Of a stretch of DNA of 64,000 nucleotides, positions 25,074 to 32,856 are shown in pieces. The notes beneath the pieces were generated by a model that was given only the letters and a program-made list of their open reading frames with translations, was not told the origin of the DNA and made no database searches. Numbering within the stretch: position 1 is the stretch's first letter; each line of letters opens with the position of its first letter. The translations under genes and the position numbers were made by a program. The DNA comes from CAYNEO01 sp964396245. GTDB lineage: Bacteria; Zixibacteria; MSB-5A5; GN15; FEB-12. The stretch is taken from assembly GCA_964396245.1 (NCBI GenBank), contig CAYNEO010000013.1, positions 7,550 through 71,549 on the forward strand, given 5' to 3'.

Positions 25074-26027
25074 GTGACAGATAGAATCAACATTATTGCC
25101 GGCTTCATACTTCTCGTTGTGCTGGCTACCGGGTCGTTAACCGCTGAAACTATCGTGGAGGAAGCGGATCTTCTGACAATCCGCATAGATGATCAGGGCC
25201 ACTTCTGGTGGCAGCGCCGGCTTGCGGCTCCCGACAACATGCCGCGAGTGTTACCGGAAAGTACAGAAGGCTCCGACACCGGCTCATTTCGCCCCAACAC
25301 AACATATCTCTATGACTTTCTTCTGGCCGAGAATATGCGTAATCCGGACCTAATGACGCGGGTATTGGTTCACCCCGGGGCCAGTTATGTTTGGCTGGAT
25401 ACGCTGTTCGGGATATTTGATCGCCTCGAGGCAGTAATCTCCGGACCGCGGGCTCATGAGGCATCGGCGACTCCCGAAGATCTCGCCAACGCAACCATGT
25501 ATCCGTACCGATGCTCGGTGCGTGAATGGAACGAGAGGGACTATAAGGTTGCGGCCTGCTTGACGAAGGCGTCAAGTGCGTCAGACTCGCATTCCGAGGC
25601 AATCAGCAGCAGCGATAAGTTTGCGGAGCGGGTTCGTCGCCGGTACTGGAAAGACCGTGAGGACTGGTTTGAGCCGCTTACAATTGAGCCCTCGATTCTG
25701 GTTCTCCTCCGTCCGGCCGTCCCGCCCGGGACCAATTCCAGCAACGCCCGGGCAATTTATCCCGACGTCCTACCGTCCTTCGTTCATATAGAGGAACCGA
25801 CAGCCGGTGCGGCTGACAGTAGCGAAAGTCTGCCGGAGCCGGTGGCGGTCCGGGCGCTCATTTCAGCAGACGGCGAGCCGCTTCATGTCATTCTGTCTCG
25901 ACCTTCAGGCGACGTGCAATACGACAGCCTGGCAGTGGAAGCAGCCCGGCGGTGCCGGTTTTCGCCGGCGATGCGCGACGGTCGACCCGTGTCCGCGTGG
26001 ATATCTTTCAAATACAACCGCCGTTGA
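25074..26027 (+). CDS. Exported protein with TonB C-terminal-like domain
   Basis: About 317 residues from the GTG at 25074; the frame is open back to 24981, but this start gives a clean signal peptide (TDRINIIAGFILLVVLATG, then SLTA). The central 200 residues are polar with no motif I recognise. The last 60 residues (VAVRALISADGEPLHVIL, LAVEAARRCRFSPAMRDGRPVSAWISFKY) match the TonB C-terminal beta-alpha-beta fold that contacts outer-membrane receptors. There is no proline-rich spacer, so it is a TonB-like secreted protein rather than classical TonB. It lies between pdxS and pdxT. Confidence 0.65.
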   Translation: MTDRINIIAGFILLVVLATGSLTAETIVEEADLLTIRIDDQGHFWWQRRLAAPDNMPRVLPESTEGSDTGSFRPNTTYLYDFLLAENMRNPDLMTRVLVHPGASYVWLDTLFGIFDRLEAVISGPRAHEASATPEDLANATMYPYRCSVREWNERDYKVAACLTKASSASDSHSEAISSSDKFAERVRRRYWKDREDWFEPLTIEPSILVLLRPAVPPGTNSSNARAIYPDVLPSFVHIEEPTAGAADSSESLPEPVAVRALISADGEPLHVILSRPSGDVQYDSLAVEAARRCRFSPAMRDGRPVSAWISFKYNRR

Positions 26028-26076
26028 CGGTTGTCGACTCCCGACCCGAATATACATCCCTCCATCACACAAGTCA

Positions 26077-26104
26077 TTGATTGTCGCCTGATTCCGCCTA
26101 TATT
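26077..26104 (+). promoter_or_regulatory. Candidate promoter for pdxT-lipA-ispH
   Basis: TTGATT (26077-26082) and TATATT (26099-26104) are 16 bases apart, 38 bases before the pdxT start. Confidence 0.55.
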
Positions 26105-26142
26105 AGGGCACCCGGGAGTGATAACTGCGTTTAAGAGTCGGA

Positions 26143-26742
26143 ATGAATTACAAAGATTACCACATTGGTGTGCTGGCGCTTCAGGGTGATTTCGAGCGCC
26201 ACCAGTATCAACTCAATCTGCTCGGCGCGCGAAACCGCCTGGTGAAACTGCCGCGCGATCTCGAGGGGCTTGACGGGCTGATCATGCCGGGCGGCGAGTC
26301 GACCACGATGAACATCCTGTTCGACCGGTTCACTCTGCGGGAACCGCTGACGGAGTTCGGTCGTTCGAAACCGATATACGGCACCTGCGCGGGGATGATC
26401 ATGCTGGCCAGGCATATCGATGACAATCTGTCCAGGGTTGAGACGCTGGGGCTGATTGATATCGACGTCGAGCGTAACGCCTACGGCCGTCAGGTGTTTT
26501 CATTCGAGGACGAGGTGCCGGTATCGCTGGATAACGGCACGCATACGGTGCGGGCTACATTTATTCGGGCGCCGAAAGTCGTTCGGACAGGGCCGGGGGT
26601 GGAAATTCTGGCTACCTACCGGGATTCGCCGGTACTGGTCTGCGAGAAGCACATACTGGCCGGTTCGTTTCATACGGAGCTCGAGGATGACACGACGATA
26701 CTGCGATACTTTTTTTCGCATTTTTTAGCTGACAAACGATGA
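26143..26742 (+). CDS. pdxT: Pyridoxal 5'-phosphate synthase, glutaminase subunit
   Basis: A 199-residue class I glutaminase that releases ammonia for PdxS. GVLALQGDFERHQ opens the protein, GLIMPGGESTTM is the family signature, YGTCAGMIMLA holds the nucleophile cysteine, and GSFHTELEDDT has the catalytic His and a following Glu. It has its own promoter and is separated from pdxS by two unrelated genes. lipA begins 20 bases downstream. Confidence 0.96.
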   Translation: MNYKDYHIGVLALQGDFERHQYQLNLLGARNRLVKLPRDLEGLDGLIMPGGESTTMNILFDRFTLREPLTEFGRSKPIYGTCAGMIMLARHIDDNLSRVETLGLIDIDVERNAYGRQVFSFEDEVPVSLDNGTHTVRATFIRAPKVVRTGPGVEILATYRDSPVLVCEKHILAGSFHTELEDDTTILRYFFSHFLADKR

Positions 26743-26762
26743 TTGCAACGTATATTACATAG

Positions 26763-27725
26763 ATGCAAAAAGTCCAGTTTCAAAATCGCCCCGAAAAGAG
26801 CACATCGGCCGACGCGCCGTTCCCGATCGCACCGCCGGTAAAGGAGCGGTTGAAAGTCCCGCACGAGCGGCTGCCGAAATGGATCCGGATACGGCCGAGT
26901 TCGAGCCCGAATTACGAGCGGGTGAAACACCTGATCAAGTCGGGCAAGCTGCATACGGTTTGCGAGGAGGCATCGTGTCCGAATATTCGCGACTGCTGGG
27001 ACGAAGGCACGGCGACATTCATGATTCTCGGCAAGCACTGCACCAGAAGCTGCAATTTCTGTGATGTGCTCAAGCTGCCGCCGAAGCCGGTGGATCCGGA
27101 AGAACCGCGGCGGTTGGCCGAGGCGGTTGCCGGACTGGGACTCAAGCAAGTAGTCATAACGACAGTAACACGAGATGACCTGCCCGATGGGGGAGCCTCT
27201 ATTTTCGCCCGGACTGTAGAGCTCCTCCGAAGGCAGGATAAAGATGTCAAGATAGAGCTTCTCGTTTCGGATTTTGGCGGGAACAAGGAGAACCTGGAGG
27301 TCGTACTCGACTCGCACGTGGATGTCCTGGCGCACAATGTCGAGACGGTGGGACGGCTGCACAAGCGCGTGCGCGGTGCGGCCAGGCTTGACCGGTCGCT
27401 GGAAATGCTTCACCACATGTCGGAATACCGGCCGCGTCCCGTGGTCAAGACCGGATTCATGGTCGGCCTGGGAGAGACGTTTGACGAGCTGGTCGAATTG
27501 ATGTGGCAGATCTATGCCGCGGGGGTGGATATCGTCACGATAGGTCAATACCTGAGGCCATCGCTGGCACATCTCCCGGTGGAGAGGTTCTATCACCCGG
27601 ATGAATTTGCGGAACTGGCCGGGATAGGCCGTGAAATCGGGCTGGCTCACGTGGAAGCGGGGCCGCTGGTTCGCAGTTCCTACAAGGCATTCAATCAATC
27701 GCGGAAATTACTGGAGCACGGATGA
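26763..27725 (+). CDS. lipA: Lipoyl synthase
   Basis: A 320-residue radical SAM enzyme that inserts two sulfurs into octanoyl groups on carrier proteins to make lipoate. The auxiliary cluster cysteines are in VCEEASCPNIRDCW. The radical SAM CxxxCxxC motif is CTRSCNFCDV (about residues 93-100). VTRDDLPDGGA, NVETVGRLHKRVRG, KTGFMVGLGET and QYLRPSLAHLPV are all conserved. The C-terminal RSSY serine block (VRSSYKAFNQS) is present. The end overlaps ispH by four bases. No lipB is adjacent. Confidence 0.97.
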   Translation: MQKVQFQNRPEKSTSADAPFPIAPPVKERLKVPHERLPKWIRIRPSSSPNYERVKHLIKSGKLHTVCEEASCPNIRDCWDEGTATFMILGKHCTRSCNFCDVLKLPPKPVDPEEPRRLAEAVAGLGLKQVVITTVTRDDLPDGGASIFARTVELLRRQDKDVKIELLVSDFGGNKENLEVVLDSHVDVLAHNVETVGRLHKRVRGAARLDRSLEMLHHMSEYRPRPVVKTGFMVGLGETFDELVELMWQIYAAGVDIVTIGQYLRPSLAHLPVERFYHPDEFAELAGIGREIGLAHVEAGPLVRSSYKAFNQSRKLLEHG

Positions 27726-28648
27726 TAAAGAAGATAATCGTGGCCCGCCATCACGGCTTCTGCATGGGCGTGAAGCGGGCCATAAACATCGCCGAGGAAA
27801 CGGCGAAGGTGCACACCGACCGGGTGACCATCCTCAAGGAGATTGTGCACAACGAGGCCGTTGTGGAGCAGTTTCGCAAGGAGGGCGTGGGGCAGGCGTT
27901 TTCGGTGGACGATGTCAACGAGGGAACGCTGATCATCTCGGCTCACGGGATTGCCCCGGCGGTCATCCGCCAGGCGGAGAGCCGGGGCTTGCACGTGGTC
28001 GATGCCACCTGTCCGCTTGTCGAACGGATCTACGATATTATCGAGAAGGTGGTCGCCAACGGTTATTACGTGATTCATTACGGCGATCCGCATCACGATG
28101 AGACCGACGGGGTGCTGGGGCATGCACCCGACAGAATCACGGTCGTTCCCGACAAGGAGACACTGGATTCATTGCCGGAGTGGGAAGATCGCAAGCTGGG
28201 CTTTACCATCCAGACGACGGCCGACATGGAGCAGGCGAACGAAATGAAGCGGCTGGTGAAACAGAAATGGCCGCATATCGAAATTTTCGACACGATCTGC
28301 AATGCCACCAATCAACGCCAGTCGGCCATCATGGAGCTGGCGCCGCATGTCGATTTGATTCTTGTCGTCGGTTCGCAAACATCGGCAAACTCCAAGCGTC
28401 TCCAGAAGATTTCCGAAGCGATTACCGGCCGGGCATACCTTATCAATTCCGAGCAGGACATCGAGAAGGAGTGGTTCACCGGTGAGAAGCCGGTTGAGAA
28501 AGTCGGGCTGACCGCGGGTGCTTCGACTCCGCAATTTCTGGTGGAAGCCGTGATAGACCGCCTCGTAGAAATGTCAGGCGGTACGGCTGAAGTCGAGCAC
28601 CAGGAGCGGCGGAAACGTCGGCGGGAAAAACCGCAGGACGTGGCCTGA
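27722..28648 (+). CDS. ispH: 4-hydroxy-3-methylbut-2-enyl diphosphate reductase
   Basis: The 308-residue Fe-S enzyme makes IPP and DMAPP in the last step of the MEP isoprenoid pathway. The three cluster cysteines are in HHGFCMGVKRAI (near the N-terminus), DATCPLVERIY (about residue 97) and TICNATNQRQ (about 194). ISAHGIAP, GSQTSANSKRL and GLTAGASTPQ are also conserved. The C-terminus carries a short basic tail (ERRKRRREK) beyond the core. Together with the polyprenyl synthase in this window it implies isoprenoid supply by the MEP route. Confidence 0.97.
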   Translation: MIKKIIVARHHGFCMGVKRAINIAEETAKVHTDRVTILKEIVHNEAVVEQFRKEGVGQAFSVDDVNEGTLIISAHGIAPAVIRQAESRGLHVVDATCPLVERIYDIIEKVVANGYYVIHYGDPHHDETDGVLGHAPDRITVVPDKETLDSLPEWEDRKLGFTIQTTADMEQANEMKRLVKQKWPHIEIFDTICNATNQRQSAIMELAPHVDLILVVGSQTSANSKRLQKISEAITGRAYLINSEQDIEKEWFTGEKPVEKVGLTAGASTPQFLVEAVIDRLVEMSGGTAEVEHQERRKRRREKPQDVA

Positions 28649-28689
28649 CGAGGATACTTCCCCTGCAGAATTAACGCCTTGAGGACAAT

Positions 28690-30921
28690 ATGACTTATCT
28701 GGGTAACTACTTTATCTATACTGCAGCGCTGTGTTCGCTGGCATCATTGATCCTCTACTTCTTGGCCTGGCGCGGCCGGGACGGGCTTGTCCATCTGGCC
28801 AGGAATTTCTTCCGGCTCACGGCTGTTTTTGCCTTTCTGGCGATGGGGACGCTTCTTTACCTGATTTTGACACACGATTTTCGGGTGGCATATGTCTTCT
28901 CGTATTCCTCGACCGATCTGCCGTTGTACTATTTGATCGCCAGTCTCTGGGGCGGACAGGAAGGGACATTTCTGCTCTGGCTCGTGTATATCGGAGTCAT
29001 GGGGACGGTGATGATCGCCACGGCGCGACAGTTCGAACGCGGCAACATGTTCTTCATTAACCTGTTTGCGCTTTCGCTGCTGTTTATCCTTATCAAGAAG
29101 TCGCCCTTCGAGGTGTTGCCGGTATTCCGCGCCGAGGGAAACGGACTGAACCCGCTCCTGCAAAACTACTGGATGACAATACATCCGCCGATCATGTTCA
29201 TTGGTTTCGCCGCCGCGGCGTTCCCGTTCAGTTTTGCGCTGACGGCGCTGGTGGAGCGGAAATATCAGACGTGGTCGGAAGCCGCGCGAAAATGGACGCT
29301 TTTTGCCTGGACAGCCCTCGGGGTGTCGCTGGTCATGGGCGGCTACTGGGCTTACGAGACGCTTGGATGGGGCGGATTCTGGGCCTGGGACCCGGTCGAA
29401 AATTCGTCGCTGATTCCCTGGCTGTTCTTGACGGCGCAGGTACATGCGCTGTTTATCAAAAGACAGCGACGCGGGCTGCTCAGATTTTCGCTGTTCGTCG
29501 TACTGCTGTCGTTCTGGGCAGTATTGTACGGCACGTTTTTGACTCGTTCAGGGGTGCTGGCCGATTTTTCCGTGCACTCGTTTGTCGACCTGGGAATCAA
29601 TCAGTTTCTTGTCGGCGGGTTGATGCTATTCGTGGTGATCGGCGTTTTTCTGCTGGCGTTCCGATGGCGGGATATCTCACCGGAACCGTCGTTTTCGAAA
29701 ATCAACTCACGTTCTTATCTCGTGGCACTGGGGATCGTAATCATTACACTTGGCGGCGTACTGGTGCTGCTGGGGACATCCTCGCCGCTTCTGACCCGTT
29801 TTACCGAGAATCCTTCCAATGTCGGCAAGCCGTATTATTTCACGACCATGACACCGATCGGTGTCGCCCTGCTGCTGTTGATTGCGCTGTTTCCGAGTTT
29901 TCGCTGGAACCAGGGGATTTCGCGGCCGAGATTGATGGTCATCGGCGGAGGTGCGGCCATTATCACGGTGGGAGTGCTGTTGCTGCTCGGGGTGACGTCT
30001 CAAGTACTCTACCTGTTGCTGTTCGGTTTTGGGGTGTGGGCAGTGGTTGCCAACGGTGCGGCCCTGGTCGATTCCTGGCGGCGGGGCAAGTTGACAGCCG
30101 GTTATCTGTCCCATGTCGGTCTGGCGCTGGCGCTGACAGGCGCGGCCGCATCGGCAGGATTCACGAAGAGCGAGGTTATCAATTTGCCTCAGGGACAGGC
30201 GGTCACGGCGATGGGGTATAATTTCAAGTTCGTGAACATGACGGATACCCCGAAGGGGTTTGATTGCCATGTCGATGTGACGAGGGGCGATGAGCATTTC
30301 CGGGCCGTTCTTCCGCACGAATTCCCTCGCAATATGGAAGGCGTGATGAAAAAGCCGTTCATCGCGAACTACCTGACATACGATCTGTATCTCTCACCGC
30401 TCTCGGTGGACCGTCCGCAGGGCGCGCAGCCGGGAGAACTGATCCTGACCAAGGGAGAGTCGGTAACGCTCGACAAGTATACGATCACCTTTCATGATTT
30501 TGAGATGAGCGGACACGGCAGCGGTGATTCCGAGATGAGCGCCGCGGCGAAACTTACGGTCGAGCACGACGGGCTCAGTGAGGATGTGGCGCCGATGCTC
30601 AAGGTGGTTTCGCGAGAGGTGACCCCGGTGACGGCATCGTTCGATAACGGACACGCCGAGGTTTCTATCAGCGGGGTGAGGCCGGAGGACGGCGGCGTGG
30701 TGCTCCAGGTGGCCGGTGATTTTCTCGATGCCGGCGGGCAGATGGCCACGCTGGCGGTCGATGTTTCCCGCAAGCCGCTGATCAACCTGTTCTGGCTGGG
30801 TACCATGATTACATTCGCCGGTGGCATCGTGAGTCTGGCCAAGCGCCGTCGCCGCAGACAAGCCGAGAGCACAGAGACGGCCGTCGATGAGCCGCAGATG
30901 TTGTCCCGACGTTCGGCCTGA
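28690..30921 (+). CDS. CcmF/NrfE-family cytochrome c heme lyase-like membrane protein
   Basis: A 743-residue polytopic protein with about 14 transmembrane helices. SLWGGQEGTFLLWL and the tryptophan-rich heme-handling block GWGGFWAWDPVENSSLIPWL (about residues 223-242) are hallmarks of CcmF. VLYGTFLTRSGVLADFSVHSF follows. A large periplasmic domain (about residues 500-685) precedes the last helix, as in the family. It would attach heme to apocytochrome c. No ccmE, ccmG, ccmH or ccmABC gene lies next to it. The final 20 residues form a basic tail. Confidence 0.92.
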   Translation: MTYLGNYFIYTAALCSLASLILYFLAWRGRDGLVHLARNFFRLTAVFAFLAMGTLLYLILTHDFRVAYVFSYSSTDLPLYYLIASLWGGQEGTFLLWLVYIGVMGTVMIATARQFERGNMFFINLFALSLLFILIKKSPFEVLPVFRAEGNGLNPLLQNYWMTIHPPIMFIGFAAAAFPFSFALTALVERKYQTWSEAARKWTLFAWTALGVSLVMGGYWAYETLGWGGFWAWDPVENSSLIPWLFLTAQVHALFIKRQRRGLLRFSLFVVLLSFWAVLYGTFLTRSGVLADFSVHSFVDLGINQFLVGGLMLFVVIGVFLLAFRWRDISPEPSFSKINSRSYLVALGIVIITLGGVLVLLGTSSPLLTRFTENPSNVGKPYYFTTMTPIGVALLLLIALFPSFRWNQGISRPRLMVIGGGAAIITVGVLLLLGVTSQVLYLLLFGFGVWAVVANGAALVDSWRRGKLTAGYLSHVGLALALTGAAASAGFTKSEVINLPQGQAVTAMGYNFKFVNMTDTPKGFDCHVDVTRGDEHFRAVLPHEFPRNMEGVMKKPFIANYLTYDLYLSPLSVDRPQGAQPGELILTKGESVTLDKYTITFHDFEMSGHGSGDSEMSAAAKLTVEHDGLSEDVAPMLKVVSREVTPVTASFDNGHAEVSISGVRPEDGGVVLQVAGDFLDAGGQMATLAVDVSRKPLINLFWLGTMITFAGGIVSLAKRRRRRQAESTETAVDEPQMLSRRSA

Positions 30922-31127
30922 GGGGCTTCGCGGCAGCGGCAATTGTCTTATCGATTCATTCTGATGCGGCGACTTCCGGTAAAAACCATTTGAGATTCGG
31001 CCGCGATGTATTATCTTAGGGTCTCGATAAGCTGCCCTCACCGGCCTGCATTCAGCAGATCCTGCCATTCAGACAAGTCGGCACAGGTCGCCTCGAAGGC
31101 TAATTCTGGAGTTAAAAAGGCAACGCG

Positions 31128-31745
31128 ATGGTTGATAAAATTGATAAGTATTTGAAAGATATCACGCCTGACCGCCATCCGGTCCTGATCGATATGGAGG
31201 ACTACGCCCGGGAAACCGGGTTTCCTATCATCGGTCCGCTGGTCGGACGATTTTTGTACCAGATGGCCCTGGCTACGAAGGCCAAGAACATTCTTGAACT
31301 CGGGTCGGGTTTCGGCTATTCGGCGTTCTGGTTTTCCCTGGCGACCAAGAGCAAGGGACATATCATCATGACCGATCTGGATCGCACGAACAAGCGGCGC
31401 TCGTTCGAGTATTTCAAGGAAGCGGGGTTGCAGAGCCAGTTTGATTTTCGGGTCGGAAATGCTTTGAATACCATCAAGAAGGTGGACGGCCCGTTTGACA
31501 TCGTTTTAAATGACATCGACAAGCAGGATTATCCGCTCACGATTGACCTCGTGGCGACGCGGTTGCGCAAGGGCGGGTTGTTCATAACGGATAATGTTAT
31601 CTGGGACGGGAAGGTCACCGAGAGGAAACAGGATAGGACCACGAAGGCCATTGTCGAGTTCACACGACTGCTGTATCAAGACAGCCGGTTTTTCACGACG
31701 GTGATGCCGGTGCGCGACGGAATTGCGATCGCGATTCGACTGTAA
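31128..31745 (+). CDS. SAM-dependent O-methyltransferase (family 3-like)
   Basis: A 205-residue class I methyltransferase. ILELGSGFGYSAFWFSLA is SAM motif I and HIIMTDLD the acidic loop. FDIVLNDIDKQDYP is the metal/substrate region, where COMT-like enzymes have Asp ligands, and FITDNVIWDGKVTE is the next family block. Relatives methylate catechols or related small molecules; some act on tRNA (TrmR). The substrate cannot be told from sequence. It is flanked upstream by 200 bases of non-coding DNA and downstream by a long leader region. Confidence 0.88.
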   Translation: MVDKIDKYLKDITPDRHPVLIDMEDYARETGFPIIGPLVGRFLYQMALATKAKNILELGSGFGYSAFWFSLATKSKGHIIMTDLDRTNKRRSFEYFKEAGLQSQFDFRVGNALNTIKKVDGPFDIVLNDIDKQDYPLTIDLVATRLRKGGLFITDNVIWDGKVTERKQDRTTKAIVEFTRLLYQDSRFFTTVMPVRDGIAIAIRL

Positions 31746-31855
31746 CTTTCGCGTGGACAGATATATCCCTGTTCCGTGAGGATCGGGGGTGGTCGTGCGA
31801 CGGTGAATTTTGTGATGTGGCGCGGTCATAATATTGCGGACGCCGCCCGAATTGT

Positions 31856-31883
31856 GGAACTAAAATTTCCGGTCAAACGTTAC
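31856..31883 (+). promoter_or_regulatory. ECF-type promoter motif, distal copy
   Basis: GGAACTAA (31856-31863), 14 bases, then CGTTAC (31878-31883). Counted as GGAAC-N17-CGTT, it fits the general ECF sigma promoter form GGAAC-N16-18-CGTT. An identical element lies 105 bases downstream. Confidence 0.6.
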
Positions 31884-31960
31884 AACCTTAGAGAGAGCCG
31901 TTAAGAGTATTCAGTGCTTTTCCGATACTTTTATCAAGGCTTTATCCGACCGTGAATCTC

Positions 31961-31988
31961 GGAACTAAGCAATCGGTTTTCCCGTTAC
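31961..31988 (+). promoter_or_regulatory. ECF-type promoter motif, proximal copy
   Basis: GGAACTAA (31961-31968), 14 bases, then CGTTAC (31983-31988): the same two hexamer-like boxes and the same spacing as the distal copy, with unrelated spacer sequence. Confidence 0.6.
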
Positions 31989-32179
31989 CAACTTTCAGTC
32001 ATTCTCCGTGCGACAGCAGTTTCGCGGAGCGATGTCGCAGGGGTCAGGATTAGAGACTATTGGTCCATGAGCTGAGGTTTTGCACCGCTGAAAGGGTGAG
32101 ACCGCGAGGATTGTGGCAGTAATTATTAGTTGACAAAAGCGCGTTAAAAACGTTTTTATAGTGTCCCAAGACGCTTTTA

Positions 32180-32221
32180 GACCTGGAATTCACTTCAAGA
32201 ACATTCCAGGGGGTTCAGGTC
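32180..32221 (+). promoter_or_regulatory. Mutually exclusive hairpins in leader
   Basis: CCTGGAAT (32182-32189) can pair with ATTCCAGG (32203-32210), or GACCTG (32180-32185) can pair with CAGGTC (32216-32221). The two pairings share CCTG and cannot coexist, as in an attenuator. Confidence 0.35.
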
Positions 32222-32318
32222 AGGTTAGAGACTGGCCTCAAGTTCTCGCAGAAAATCAGTAATCTGTAGGCCTCGACTTGCTGGACAGGGTTACGCATCT
32301 GGAAATGAAGGAGGTCAC

Positions 32319-32762
32319 ATGCCTCTAAAGAGAGTAGAATTTATATCGTACGGCAACGACACGCAGTGTGAGCAGACGCAGAAGTTCATTGTGGAAGCGG
32401 GCATCATTCTCGATATCCGCGACATCGGCAAAACGCCTTTGTCGGAACGTGAGATCGATCGCCTGATCGGCCACTTTAATCTTCAGCACTTTCTCAACCC
32501 GCTGTCTGAGGCGTACAAAAAACACGGTCTCGATAAGCAATTACCGGAACGGGAAGAAATCATCAAGCTTATCGCTGAGGACCACACCTTGTTGCGTCGA
32601 CCGATCATCCGAACGGGTCGACTGGTCACTGTCGGGTGCGACAAAAAGAGCATTTCCGACATGTTACAGCTTAACGCCAACGGAAACGGAAACAAGCCGA
32701 GCGGCCACGAGAGAAAATCTCAGAAGGGTCACTCGCGCGTATCCGCTTCCGCGGCCAAGTAA
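32319..32762 (+). CDS. Spx/ArsC-family thioredoxin-fold protein, single-cysteine variant
   Basis: A 147-residue protein with a perfect AAGGAGG site before the ATG. FISYGNDTQCEQTQKFI aligns with the redox loop of the Spx/ArsC family, but the second cysteine of CxxC is Thr (CEQT). FLNPLSEAYKKHGLD and LLRRPIIRTG match the family's middle helix and the RP(I/V) strand. Spx-type members regulate RNA polymerase under disulfide stress, while ArsC reduces arsenate; the missing resolving Cys argues against a simple Spx switch. The last 30 residues are a polar, low-complexity tail rich in Asn, Ser, Lys and His. The long ECF-type leader suggests stress control. Confidence 0.8.
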   Translation: MPLKRVEFISYGNDTQCEQTQKFIVEAGIILDIRDIGKTPLSEREIDRLIGHFNLQHFLNPLSEAYKKHGLDKQLPEREEIIKLIAEDHTLLRRPIIRTGRLVTVGCDKKSISDMLQLNANGNGNKPSGHERKSQKGHSRVSASAAK

Positions 32763-32856
32763 ACGGTCCCCGATGGCTTTGGTCTTTCCTTTTCAGTGAT
32801 GTCTTCGTATATTCCGTGGACTCGGCGTCATTAGCAGTCTAATGGAAGGTGGGTCT

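Larger units (their letters stand above)
31746..32318 (+). other. 573-base non-coding leader region upstream of Spx/ArsC-like gene
   Basis: I find no gene or known RNA family here. It contains two identical bipartite motifs of ECF-promoter type, a TTGACA box at 32130-32135 with AT-rich sequence downstream, and two alternative hairpins at 32180-32221. A small RNA or a structured 5' leader is possible. Confidence 0.5.

Noticed and set aside
31746..32318. Known structured RNA (tRNA, SRP, RNase P, tmRNA or a named riboswitch)
   Set aside because: I looked for the conserved cores of these families and found none that fits.
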